NCBI GenBank assembly: GCA_035566895.1
Contig: DATMQA010000049.1
Coordinates: 1 to 18,479, forward strand
Source: DATMQA01 sp035566895
Lineage (GTDB): Bacteria > Verrucomicrobiota > Verrucomicrobiia > Limisphaerales > UBA8199
Direction of reading: 5' to 3'
DNA length: 18,479 nt
Shown: piece after piece, positions 8,718 to 15,849 of the stretch
Layout: every line of letters begins with the position of its first letter
Position numbering within the stretch: the first letter of the stretch is position 1
Position numbers and translations under genes: made by a program
Notes under the pieces: model-generated
What the model saw: the letters and a program-made list of their open reading frames with translations, nothing else
Told to the model about the DNA's origin: nothing
Databases searched by the model: none

Positions 8718-10214
8718 TCAATATACCTTCCGAAGATTCGAGGGCAGGATGTTCAACTCCGTCCGGTACTTGGCCACGGTGCGGCGAGCGATGACGATCC
8801 CCTTTTCCTTAAGCATTTGCACCACCTCCTGGTCGGAGAGCGGCTTGCCGGGGTTTTCGTTTTTGAAGATGTCCGCGATCATATCTTTGACGCTGGTGTT
8901 GGACATGCCATCACCGTTGGCGGTCTGGATGCCGGCGGTGAAGAAGTACTTCATCTCAAAGATTCCCTGCGGCGTCTGAATATATTTACCTGAGACGGCG
9001 CGGCTGACGGTGGTTTCATGCACGCCGACCACTTCGGCGATTTGCACCATCGTCAGCGGCTTGAGCCCGGCGACGCCTTTCTCCATAAACTCGCGCTGGC
9101 GGTGAACGATTTCTTTGGCGATGTTCAGGATCGTCTGCTGCCGCTGGTGCAGGCTCTTAATCAAAAACTTCCCGGCGCGAATCTTCTCGCGGATGTAATT
9201 GCGCACCTCGGGTGAGTTCTGGCCCTGGGCCATCAAATCCTTGTAGGTATTGCTGATGCGCAGGTGGGGAATGTGGTCGTTGTTCGTGGTGACGACAAAC
9301 TCATCGCCGGAGCGGTGGACGAAGACCTCGGGCAAAATATACTGGTCATTATCCGGCAAATAGGCGCGACCGGGGCGAGGTTCAAGCCGCGCGATATTCT
9401 CCAAAGCGTCCTGCACCTCATCCACTTCCGTGCCCGTACCGCGAGCAATTTCCGGGATGCGGCGTTTGCCCAGCGCCTCCATGAACTCATTAACGATGCG
9501 ATATTCAAGCGAGCTCTGCTGGCCGGTCCGTTCCAGTTGCAACAACAGGCACTCGCGCAAATCGCGCGCGCCGACCCCCGCCGGCTCAAAAGTTTGAATA
9601 ACCCGAAGCACGGCCAGAATCTTTTCCGCCGGCAACCCAGTCGAACCCGTTAGCTCGTCAATGGTCGCCTTAAGATAGCCATATTCATCGATATTGCCGA
9701 TCAGCATCTCGGCAATGGGCCATTGCTCCTCCGGCAACTCCGATTCTCGAACTTGTTCCAGCAGGATTTCCTGCAAGGAGGTCCCGGCCACCAGCGAATC
9801 GAACATGAACTGCCGCTTTTCTTCGTCTTCGGCCGAGGCGCGCATTGGGACGTTGGTTTGGGCAAAATGGTCGCGCCATTCCTGGTCAAGCTGCACCAGG
9901 CGTTCGAACTCGGCCTGAAAATCATCTACGGGCTCGCTGCTGTTCTTTTCGGCGGCGGGATCAAAGGTCAGGTCGGCCGGCGGTTCACTGGGGTCAACCG
10001 CCGGTTCGGGAGCGGCTTCGCCGTCCTGGTTTTCCCTCTGCTCGGTTTCCGTCGCTGGCGCTTCCTCCAATACCGGGTTTTGCTGCAATTCCTGCTCGAC
10101 CAACGCCTTAAGCTCCAACGTGGGCGCCTGCAAAAGCGCGAGTGACTGCTGCAATTGCGGCGCCAGCACCAGCGATTGTGTCAATCGCTGTGACAACTGT
10201 AAGCCTTGAGCCAT
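8718..10214 (-). CDS. rpoN: RNA polymerase sigma-54 factor
   Basis: The 498-residue product is a full-length sigma-54. Region I (activator-responding) is MAQGLQLSQRLTQSLVLAPQ with the glutamine/leucine-rich pattern up to about residue 50. An acidic, low-complexity region II follows to about 110. The core-binding domain spans about 120-330. The DNA-binding helix-turn-helix starts near 387 (LTMVQIAEVVGVHETTVSRAV). The RpoN box ARRTVAKYR lies at 476-484 near the C-terminus. It directs core polymerase to -24/-12 promoters that need an AAA+ enhancer-binding protein; no such activator gene is in this window. It follows the PUR gene by 67 bases on the same strand. TAGG precedes the ATG by about 3 bases, a moderate ribosome binding site. 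Confidence 0.97.
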   Translation of the reverse strand: MAQGLQLSQRLTQSLVLAPQLQQSLALLQAPTLELKALVEQELQQNPVLEEAPATETEQRENQDGEAAPEPAVDPSEPPADLTFDPAAEKNSSEPVDDFQAEFERLVQLDQEWRDHFAQTNVPMRASAEDEEKRQFMFDSLVAGTSLQEILLEQVRESELPEEQWPIAEMLIGNIDEYGYLKATIDELTGSTGLPAEKILAVLRVIQTFEPAGVGARDLRECLLLQLERTGQQSSLEYRIVNEFMEALGKRRIPEIARGTGTEVDEVQDALENIARLEPRPGRAYLPDNDQYILPEVFVHRSGDEFVVTTNNDHIPHLRISNTYKDLMAQGQNSPEVRNYIREKIRAGKFLIKSLHQRQQTILNIAKEIVHRQREFMEKGVAGLKPLTMVQIAEVVGVHETTVSRAVSGKYIQTPQGIFEMKYFFTAGIQTANGDGMSNTSVKDMIADIFKNENPGKPLSDQEVVQMLKEKGIVIARRTVAKYRTELNILPSNLRKVY

Positions 10215-10281
10215 GCGCCTATTCTAAACCCCTTTGCCTGGAGCACAAGCAAAAGTTGGCATGAGACTGGCTTGCGGGGGG

Positions 10282-10566
10282 CTAAGATTCTTTCGATGGG
10301 ACTTCAGTGGCCGCCCTGACCATATCGTCCAGCAGCTTTTTGAAGTCTTCCAACCCGGGGGCGGGAATAATAATCGTATCGCGGCGGCCGCCCACATCCT
10401 CGGTAATCCGCAGAAAACGGCCACGCGGGTTCTCTTTCAAAGTGAAGAGGAAGGTTTTCCGTTCGATTTGAACTTTGTCGGATTTAAGGGTCTCCTCGTT
10501 GATGGGGGGTTTGGGAGCACCGTAATGACGGTTGCCGAATGGCGATGGACGGTCATTTGAAATCAT
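10282..10566 (-). CDS. PUR family DNA/RNA-binding protein (DUF3276)
   Basis: This 94-residue protein matches the bacterial PUR-alpha family, which consists of a single PUR repeat and acts as a dimer. The diagnostic stretch is QIERKTFLFTLKENPRGRFL followed by RITED (about residues 32-56), then a beta strand TIIIPAPG and a helix FKKLLDDMVRA. PUR proteins bind single-stranded nucleic acids; in Borrelia the homologue BpuR is a DNA/RNA-binding post-transcriptional regulator. GAAAG precedes the ATG by about 5 bases, supporting the start. The gene sits immediately upstream of rpoN on the same strand, so co-expression is likely. Its targets cannot be read from the sequence. Confidence 0.88.
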   Translation of the reverse strand: MISNDRPSPFGNRHYGAPKPPINEETLKSDKVQIERKTFLFTLKENPRGRFLRITEDVGGRRDTIIIPAPGLEDFKKLLDDMVRAATEVPSKES

Positions 10567-10583
10567 ACAACTTTCGCGGTACG

Positions 10584-10599
10584 GGTGCCCTGCGGCACC
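10584..10599 (-). other. Hairpin upstream of the PUR gene
   Basis: GGTGCC (10584-10589) and GGCACC (10594-10599) form a 6-bp stem with a 4-base loop in the 74-base gap between the membrane protein gene and the PUR gene, 17 bases ahead of the PUR start. It has no T-run. It may be a leader structure or a processing site in a shared transcript. Confidence 0.35.
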
Positions 10600-10640
10600 T
10601 CCACAACCAGCAAATTAACCTAACGTCTTTCCTTGTTTGG

Positions 10641-11180
10641 TCAACTGCGGAATTTGGTGGCGCTAAGGAAGCGCGGCACATCTGGAGGGTTTGCCAGCCG
10701 CCACAAATAGACCAACAACCCGCCGAGCGCCAGCCAATCGAGCCCTCCGGCCACCATCCCGCTGACGTGAAAGGCATGGCTGGCCGGTTCCCGCTGTTCG
10801 GGTCTGAGCGCCTGGGTTTGATACAACGTTTTGTGCAGTACTTTGAGGCGGGGTTGGAGCCAGTAATCCTGGGCCAGCCCGATCAGGCAAAGGCCGAGGA
10901 GCAAGCCCAGCGAAAATCGTTGAGGATATTTGCCGAAGTAGAGCCACTCCCCCAGCAGGTGGAGCAGGGCCAGGCTGGCACAAACCAGATATAAATGAAA
11001 ATAGCGGCTCGCGATGATCTGGGCGATCGCGGTCGAGAAATATGGATAATTCTTTTGTCCAAGCAGGTTCTGCATCTCGTCGCTCGAAGCGGCCGGCCCG
11101 GCGCCTAAAAGGAAGAAAACCGCCGCGCCCAGCCATACCGCCGCGTTGAGGAGACCCACAAATCGCAACAGCCCAATCAC
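10641..11180 (-). CDS. Small polytopic membrane protein, DUF4149-like
   Basis: The 179-residue product starts at GTG 11180; the frame upstream has no other ATG, GTG or TTG before a stop. About four membrane segments can be seen: FVGLLNAAVWLGAAVFFLL near the N-terminus, YFHLYLVCASLALLHLLGEW, FSLGLLLGLCLIGLAQDYW, and GGLDWLALGGLLVYLWRLA near the C-terminus. A loop with YPYFSTAIAQIIASRYF follows the first segment. This pattern resembles the DUF4149/TMEM205 type, a family of unknown function, but the match is by pattern only. It is first in a minus-strand series with PUR and rpoN (gaps 74 and 67 bases), so they may share a transcript. The start lacks a good ribosome binding site. Confidence 0.7.
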   Translation of the reverse strand: MIGLLRFVGLLNAAVWLGAAVFFLLGAGPAASSDEMQNLLGQKNYPYFSTAIAQIIASRYFHLYLVCASLALLHLLGEWLYFGKYPQRFSLGLLLGLCLIGLAQDYWLQPRLKVLHKTLYQTQALRPEQREPASHAFHVSGMVAGGLDWLALGGLLVYLWRLANPPDVPRFLSATKFRS

Positions 11181-11354
11181 AGGCCGGACGATAAGGAAAC
11201 AAACAAGCAGTGTCGAGGCGCAAGTGGATCACGGAAATGCAACCCGACTCGTTTTGTGTTATTGGAATAATTCTCCCGAGGTTCGAAAACCGCCAGACAC
11301 CCTTTTCTTCCTAAACCGCTTGCCGCTCTCGTTGGTTTCCGCTAGGAAAGGCGC

Positions 11355-12569
11355 GTGATTGGTCCGTCGCGATGGTGTTTAGCTGTGCTGCTGGCAGGCT
11401 GGCTTGGGCCCGGGCACGCATTGGGCCAGATCGACCCCGTCAAAAGGGAGCTATTGCAATTCGGCTACAATGGGGCCTTTGAAGGCCATTCCCCGCTCGC
11501 TGCCTACGCATTTTATTATCTCAACCGGCCGGGTTTTCTGGAGACCAATATGACGTTGCGGCTGGCGGTGGCGCCTACCTACCTGGATTCGGAACTGGGT
11601 ATCAAGCATGTGCTGGGGGAGTTGACTGACCTTGGTATCGGCGTCGCTGGCGGCGGATACGCCGATAGCTACTACGAAATCCGCGGGGGGAAATATATTC
11701 CTAGCGAGTCATTCGACGGCTACGGCGGTGAAACAAGTCTGAGCCTTTATCATTTGTTCAACCCTGGGCAACAGATTCCTCTCAATGGCATGCTCCGAGG
11801 GATCGCTCACTTCTCCACCTACGACACCCTGGAGCAGACCGCGCCGGGGTTCTCGTTACCGGACAACCACGGTACCTTGAATGTGCGCACCGGGCTGCGT
11901 TTCGGGGGTCGTGAGCCGACTCTGTTCCCGTCTCTAGCCATGGAGCTCTCAGTCTGGTACGAAGGCATGTTCCGCACCCGGAACCAAACCTACGGTTTTG
12001 GGGACCGTCAGTTGGAGCCGCATTCGCACCTGGTTTGGGCGGAGGCGCTGCTGGCCTACACTTTTCCGGAATTGAAACACAGCTTTTACCTGAACCTGAC
12101 GGCCGGGACCAGCGTGGATGCCGATCGTTTCAGCGCGTACCGACTGGGGGCGCTGCTGCCGATGGCTTCGGAGTTCCCGCTCTCCTTGCCGGGATACTAT
12201 TATCAGGAAATCAGCGCCAGCAGGTTTGTCCTGCTGGGTGGGAATTATATAGTCCCATTGGACCAGCACCAGCGGTGGAATGTGAGCGTGACCGCCGCTA
12301 CCTCTGGGGTGGATTATTTGCGCGGCCTGGAACAGCCGGGCCACTGGCATAGCGGTGTCGGCGCCGGAGTCTTCTACACCACCCCTTCCTGGCGGGTGAT
12401 GGTCGGCTATGGCTACGGGGTGGATGCCATTCGGTCCGGAGGGCGCGGCGCCCATAGCATCGGCATCCTCGTCCAACTCGATTTGGCCCATGCCAAAGAG
12501 GTCTTCTACAATGAATCGCCGAGCCAGTTTCGCGGACTGCAACGGATCTTTGGAGTGCTGGGGAGCTGA
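11355..12569 (+). CDS. Probable outer-membrane beta-barrel protein
   Basis: The 404-residue product starts at GTG 11355; AGGAAAG at 11344-11350 lies four bases upstream and decides this start. A signal peptide (WCLAVLLAGWLGPGHALGQ) is followed by a body with many short alternating hydrophobic/aromatic strands, such as LETNMTLRLAVAPTYL, HSFYLNLTAGTSV, WRVMVGYGYGVD and SIGILVQLDLA, the pattern of a bacterial outer-membrane barrel. The segment FVLLGGNYIVPL resembles late strands of Omp85/BamA-like barrels, but no POTRA domains precede it and I cannot place it in a named family. The tail after the last strand (about 25 residues) lacks the usual terminal phenylalanine. The peptide-binding lipoprotein gene follows after 124 bases on the same strand. 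Confidence 0.7.
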   Translation: MIGPSRWCLAVLLAGWLGPGHALGQIDPVKRELLQFGYNGAFEGHSPLAAYAFYYLNRPGFLETNMTLRLAVAPTYLDSELGIKHVLGELTDLGIGVAGGGYADSYYEIRGGKYIPSESFDGYGGETSLSLYHLFNPGQQIPLNGMLRGIAHFSTYDTLEQTAPGFSLPDNHGTLNVRTGLRFGGREPTLFPSLAMELSVWYEGMFRTRNQTYGFGDRQLEPHSHLVWAEALLAYTFPELKHSFYLNLTAGTSVDADRFSAYRLGALLPMASEFPLSLPGYYYQEISASRFVLLGGNYIVPLDQHQRWNVSVTAATSGVDYLRGLEQPGHWHSGVGAGVFYTTPSWRVMVGYGYGVDAIRSGGRGAHSIGILVQLDLAHAKEVFYNESPSQFRGLQRIFGVLGS

Positions 12570-12693
12570 CCGGGGAGGATGACAGGTTTTTCCCATGCGC
12601 CTTTGGTGGTGCCAATCATATGCGCCCGATGCGCGGCTTTGCCTGAAGCCGGTCTTGCCCCCGTCATCCCGTTTCTGTATGCAGTGACCCGGA

Positions 12694-14460
12694 ATGATTG
12701 CAGTTTCTCTGTTGCGAGCGGCCTTAATTTTTTCTTTGCTGACGCTGTTCGGCTGCGGCGAACCGGGGGCCGACACAAGACCGGCCCACCCGCTGCCTCC
12801 CTCGCCACTGATCACTAAAAGCGACCCCGGCCGGCCGGGTGCCCGGTTGAACCTGGCGCTCGAGGCAAGCCCTCCTACCTTTAATCCGCTCTTCACTTTT
12901 GACAGTATCACCCGCCTGCTCTATGGCTCGCTGGTGAATGCCGGCCCGCCGCTGCTGGAGCCCGGCCCCGGCCTGGCCGAGTCATGGTCGGTTGCTCCGG
13001 ACCAAAAGACCTGGACCTTCAAGCTGCGCCAGGGAGTCCACTGGAGCGACGGCGTGTCGCTGACCGCCGACGATGTCGTCTTTACCTGGAACGACATCAT
13101 GTACAATCCCGAGTGCAATCGCACCACCTTCGACCTGTTTCGAATCGGCGGGAAAAACTTCGAGGTCACTAACATCGATGATTTTACGGTGCGCGTTGTG
13201 ACTCCTGAGGTGTTCGCGCCCTTCCTGGAATTCTTCGGCAGTGTGGCGATTCTGCCCCGGCACGCTCTGGAATCGGCAGTAAAACAACACCGTTTTCTGT
13301 TAGCCTATGGCACCAATGCCCCGCCCGAGCGCATCGTCGGCTGCGGGCCCTTCCGGGTGAAAGAGTGCCGGCCCGGCAAGTCCGTCCTGCTGGAACGCAA
13401 CCCTGAATACTGGGTCGCCGATAGCCAGGGCCGGCGCCTTCCTTATTTCGACCAGGTGATGTTCACCTTCGGCACTGGTCCGCAAAGCGAAGCCGCGGCC
13501 TTCCTCGGCGGCAAGAGCGATGCTTGCGAGAACGTCCGGCCGGAAGATTATGACCGGTTCAAGCAGGCCTCCGCCCAGGGCCGTTTCCAAATCCTGGATT
13601 TAGGCGTGGGCGCCGAACGCGATTTCGTCTGGTTCAACCAGAACACCGGAACTAATACCGCCGGCAAGCCGTTGGTGAACCCGGCCAGACTGAAGTGGTT
13701 CCGGGATAAGAAGTTTCGCCAGGCTATCTCCTGCGCGCTCGACCGCGACCGAATCGTGCGCGAGGCCTATGGCGGTCGTGCGCAGCCGATCTATAGCTTT
13801 TTTTCGACCGAGAATCAGAAGTGGAACAACCCTAATGTGCCCCGGTACGGTTATGACTTGGCTCACGCCAAGGCCTTGCTGGCCGAAATCGGCATGCATG
13901 ACGGCGGCTCCGGCACACTGCAAGATGCTGATGGGAATCCAGTGGAGATCCAGTTCTGCTCCAACGGCGAGAACCGCCTTCGCCAACAGGCCGCTCTCCT
14001 CATTCAAGCGGACCTCAAAAAACTGGGAGTTAAGCTCGTTTATGCTCCGTTGGATTTCCGCGCGCTGGTGGAAAAGATCAACTTCACCTTTGATTACGAA
14101 TGCGCACTGATGGGCCTGGGCGGCGGCGGAATCGATCCCGCCTCTCAACTCAACGTGCTGCGCTCCAGCGAAGACCTCCATCAATGGTTCCCTCGCCAGA
14201 AAACGCCGGCCACCGACTGGGAGGCCCGCATCGACTCCTTGCTGGACAGCCAGATGCGAACGCTCGACTACGCGGCGCGCAAGAAGGCGTTCGATGAGGT
14301 CCAGGCGATCCTCGCGGAGGAGTTGCCGATGATTTATACGACGGCACCGGCCTCTTGCGCGGCCATCCGCCCGGACATCGGCAACGTCCGTCCCTCGGTT
14401 CTGACGCCGTACCGGGTGACTTGGAACGTGGAGGAACTGTTCTTCAAAACTAGCCGGTGA
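12694..14460 (+). CDS. ABC transporter solute-binding lipoprotein, family 5 (peptide/nickel type)
   Basis: The 588-residue product has a lipoprotein signal: hydrophobic LLRAALIFSLLT and lipobox LFGC, with C21 as the lipidated residue. The mature part is a family 5 extracellular solute-binding protein: EASPPTFNPLFTFDSITRLL and PGLAESWSVAPDQKTWTFKL near the N-terminus, the signature GVHWSDGVSLTADDVVFTWN, then the late LRQAALLIQADLKKLGVKL and the EELPMIYT ending. Such proteins capture oligopeptides, dipeptides or similar solutes for a DppBCDF/OppBCDF importer. No permease or ATPase gene is adjacent, so it must work with subunits encoded elsewhere or have another role. The ATG lies directly after CCGGA, without a well-spaced ribosome binding site. 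A terminator follows at 14553. Confidence 0.9.
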   Translation: MIAVSLLRAALIFSLLTLFGCGEPGADTRPAHPLPPSPLITKSDPGRPGARLNLALEASPPTFNPLFTFDSITRLLYGSLVNAGPPLLEPGPGLAESWSVAPDQKTWTFKLRQGVHWSDGVSLTADDVVFTWNDIMYNPECNRTTFDLFRIGGKNFEVTNIDDFTVRVVTPEVFAPFLEFFGSVAILPRHALESAVKQHRFLLAYGTNAPPERIVGCGPFRVKECRPGKSVLLERNPEYWVADSQGRRLPYFDQVMFTFGTGPQSEAAAFLGGKSDACENVRPEDYDRFKQASAQGRFQILDLGVGAERDFVWFNQNTGTNTAGKPLVNPARLKWFRDKKFRQAISCALDRDRIVREAYGGRAQPIYSFFSTENQKWNNPNVPRYGYDLAHAKALLAEIGMHDGGSGTLQDADGNPVEIQFCSNGENRLRQQAALLIQADLKKLGVKLVYAPLDFRALVEKINFTFDYECALMGLGGGGIDPASQLNVLRSSEDLHQWFPRQKTPATDWEARIDSLLDSQMRTLDYAARKKAFDEVQAILAEELPMIYTTAPASCAAIRPDIGNVRPSVLTPYRVTWNVEELFFKTSR

Positions 14461-14552
14461 GGTAGCCAGGCTTGCCGGCGTTCTCAAAACTGCATGGCAT
14501 GTGTTATGCCTTCATCTCAGCCGTACCCACAGGCGCCTGTTAACACAACCAC

Positions 14553-14596
14553 CAGGGCGGGGCGGGGCCGCTGACCAAAGGCTCCGCCCTGCTTTT
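14553..14596 (+). terminator. Rho-independent terminator after the solute-binding protein gene
   Basis: CAGGGCGG (14553-14560) pairs perfectly with CCGCCCTG (14584-14591); a 23-base GC-rich loop separates them and CTTTT follows at 14592-14596. It lies about 90 bases past the stop. A 12-bp perfect palindrome, ACAGGCGCCTGT, lies just before it at 14529-14540. Confidence 0.65.
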
Positions 14597-14607
14597 AAGC
14601 GACATGC

Positions 14608-14636
14608 TTGACAGCCTTGCCTGGATAATTGAATAT
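14608..14636 (+). promoter_or_regulatory. Candidate sigma-70 promoter of tRNA-Leu
   Basis: A perfect -35 hexamer TTGACA at 14608-14613 is followed, 17 bases later, by GAATAT (14631-14636), a weak -10 match (3 of 6). Transcription would begin near 14643, leaving about a 34-base 5' leader before the tRNA. Confidence 0.4.
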
Positions 14637-14676
14637 GCGTGCGTTGGATGGCCCTATAGGCATCCACGTTTTTTCT

Positions 14677-14761
14677 GCGCATATGGCGGAATTGGCAGAC
14701 GCGCTACTTTGAGGTGGTAGTGGAGTAATCCGTGCAGGTTCAAGTCCTGCTATGCGCACCA
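14677..14761 (+). tRNA. tRNA-Leu(GAG)
   Basis: The acceptor stem is GCGCATA pairing with TATGCGC (14751-14757), followed by discriminator A and an encoded CCA (14759-14761). The D arm includes GGCGGAATTGGCAGAC. The anticodon stem CTACT/GGTAG encloses the loop TTGAGGT, giving anticodon GAG at 14711-14713, which reads CUC and CUU leucine codons. The variable arm is class II-like (GGA-GTAA-TCC), and the T arm is GCAGG-TTCAAGT-CCTGC. All arms pair without mismatch except a terminal T-G in the anticodon stem. Confidence 0.96.
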
Positions 14762-14848
14762 TAACTTTTCTGGAAATAGCGGCTTTTGGAGAACCACGAA
14801 ATGCACCCATACACGAAAGCAAAGTTAGCACGAAAGGCGGATTGACGA

Positions 14849-14877
14849 TTGACGGTCTGCGCGGGATGATGTATAAC
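14849..14877 (+). promoter_or_regulatory. Strong sigma-70 promoter of the toxin-antitoxin operon
   Basis: TTGACG (14849-14854), exactly 17 bases, then TATAAC (14872-14877). The predicted start of transcription near 14884 is only about 7 bases ahead of the antitoxin ATG at 14891. The heptamer ATTGACG is directly repeated at 14841-14847 and 14848-14854, covering the -35 box. Confidence 0.65.
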
Positions 14878-14893
14878 ATGGTTGTGTAACATG
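14870..14893 (+). promoter_or_regulatory. Direct repeat over the -10 box and start codon, candidate operator
   Basis: TGTATAACATG (14870-14880) and TGTGTAACATG (14883-14893) match at 10 of 11 positions and are offset by 13 bases. They cover the -10 element, the predicted transcription start and the antitoxin ATG. Antitoxins of the Phd/YefM type usually repress their own promoter, so this is a reasonable operator candidate; binding is inferred. Confidence 0.4.
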
Positions 14894-15136
14894 AAAACAG
14901 CGAACGTGAGGCAACTTCGGCACAATTTCGGCAGCGTTTTGGAGTGGGTCGCCGAAGGCCAGCAAGTGGAAATCGTCAAAAAGGGGAAGGTGATCGCGCT
15001 CCTGTCCCCGCCGCCGCCGCCCAAACCGAAAAGAGTCAAACTGCCGGACTTTGAAGCGCGCCGCAAACGCATCTTTGGCGACCGCGTAATGCCGGGCAAC
15101 ATTATCGCCGAGGAGCGGGAGAGCTACGAATGGTAG
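14891..15136 (+). CDS. Phd/YefM-family antitoxin (VapB partner)
   Basis: The product has 81 residues from the ATG at 14891. The N-terminal half, KTANVRQLRHNFGSVLEWVA followed by EGQQVEIVKKGKVIALL, is the standard Phd/YefM DNA-binding and dimerisation fold. A proline-rich linker (PPPPPKPK) and a charged C-terminus (PDFEARRKRIFGD onward) follow; in this family the C-terminus wraps the toxin and neutralises it. A TTG three codons upstream (14882) is in frame but would lie at or before the predicted transcript start. Its last seven bases overlap the toxin gene. It should both neutralise the PIN toxin and autoregulate the operon. Confidence 0.9.
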   Translation: MKTANVRQLRHNFGSVLEWVAEGQQVEIVKKGKVIALLSPPPPPKPKRVKLPDFEARRKRIFGDRVMPGNIIAEERESYEW

Positions 15137-15564
15137 CCTTGGCCGATACCGGTTTCATCGCCTCGCTTTACCTGGAGGAAGCCACGTCCAAAGCGGCGGA
15201 CGCGGCGTTGGGGGCAAAACGCGAGCCGCTGGCCCTCACACCGCTGGCCGCGCTGGAGCTGCGCAACGCTTTCAATCGCGCGGTCCAACGCCAGCGCATC
15301 ACTCTGGCGGAGCGCGACGCGCTCTGGCAGGATGTGCAATCCGACATCGCCAGCGGGTTTCTCGTTCGGACGCCGCTTGCTTCCTCCGAGCTGCACGGCA
15401 AGGCCCGTCAATTGAGCGACCGCTACACACCGGCCCTCGGGACGCGGACGTTGGACTTGTTGCACGTGGCAGCCGCATTGCTCCTGGAAGCAAAAGTGTT
15501 TTTCAGCTTCGATGAGCGCCAGCGGAAAGCTGCGGCGAGCGAAGGCTTGAAGGTGAAACCGTGA
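15130..15564 (+). CDS. PIN-domain ribonuclease toxin (VapC family)
   Basis: The 144-residue product is a complete PIN domain. The acidic catalytic residues that bind Mg or Mn are visible: D6 in LADTGFIASLYL, E43 in ALELRNAF, D109 in TRTLDLLHVAAA and D128 in FFSFDERQRKAA. VapC toxins cleave RNA, often tRNA or rRNA, and are held inactive by their antitoxin. The ATG at 15130 lies inside the antitoxin gene with a 7-base overlap in another frame, so the two are translationally coupled. All catalytic positions are intact, so the toxin is probably active. The RNA target cannot be read from the sequence. Confidence 0.92.
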   Translation: MVALADTGFIASLYLEEATSKAADAALGAKREPLALTPLAALELRNAFNRAVQRQRITLAERDALWQDVQSDIASGFLVRTPLASSELHGKARQLSDRYTPALGTRTLDLLHVAAALLLEAKVFFSFDERQRKAAASEGLKVKP

Positions 15565-15849
15565 AAGATCCCCTGCTGGATTCCTGCGGGCCCGGCACTG
15601 GCAGGTAGGGTTCGCCTTCCCTCCGCGCACCCACGGCGCCAGGGTTCGCACGAGTGCGCTCGTCACAACCGCCGAGTGTCAGGGCGGGCAAGTATTGAAA
15701 GCGCTTGAACGCAGGATTCAACTTCGGTCGTTTCAGCATCGGTTTCATACCACTTCACTTAGAACCCACAAGGGCCTGATTTGTTTCGAAAAAGTTCATC
15801 CGGCCTGCGGCCGGTCCGTCGCTCTTTTCTTAGACGGGAACGGAGCGGC
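15565..15849. other. Convergent spacer between the toxin gene and the MFS gene
   Basis: This 285-base region carries no supported gene. It contains GC-rich dyads (ACGAG-TGCG-CTCGT near 15649-15662) and the CCGGCC hairpin described separately. The open frame on the minus strand here is the complement of the toxin gene. Confidence 0.5.
15800..15832. terminator. GC hairpin between convergent genes, possible two-way terminator
   Basis: CCGGCC (15800-15805), loop TGC, GGCCGG (15809-15814) form a perfect 6-bp stem. On the plus strand it is followed by TCCGTCGCTCTTTTCTT; on the minus strand by ATGAACTTTTTC. Both sides carry a T-run a few bases away, so it could end transcripts from the toxin-antitoxin operon and from the MFS gene. 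Confidence 0.4.

Noticed and set aside
8551..8721. N-terminal extension of the unknown exported protein to a TTG at 8721
   Set aside because: It would put 57 residues before an obvious signal peptide and overlap the rpoN stop codon.
10567..10640. Very short open frame on the minus strand overlapping the PUR start (about 16 codons)
   Set aside because: It is too short, has no ribosome binding site, and the sequence is better explained as a spacer with a small hairpin.
11949..12911. Long minus-strand open frame (320 codons) opposite the barrel protein gene
   Set aside because: It is the complement of two plus-strand genes with signal peptides, and its protein is rich in Arg, Gly, Pro and Gln without any recognisable domain.
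13600..14487. Minus-strand open frame of 295 codons
   Set aside because: It lies opposite the solute-binding protein, whose family motifs are clear; GC-rich antisense frames are often open.
14744..14761. Integration site formed by the 3' end of tRNA-Leu
   Set aside because: I saw no second copy of the T-arm/acceptor sequence in the window and no integrase gene, so no attachment-site pair can be claimed.
15124..15666. Minus-strand open frame of 180 codons over the toxin gene
   Set aside because: The plus strand encodes an intact PIN domain with all catalytic residues and a 7-base overlap with its antitoxin.
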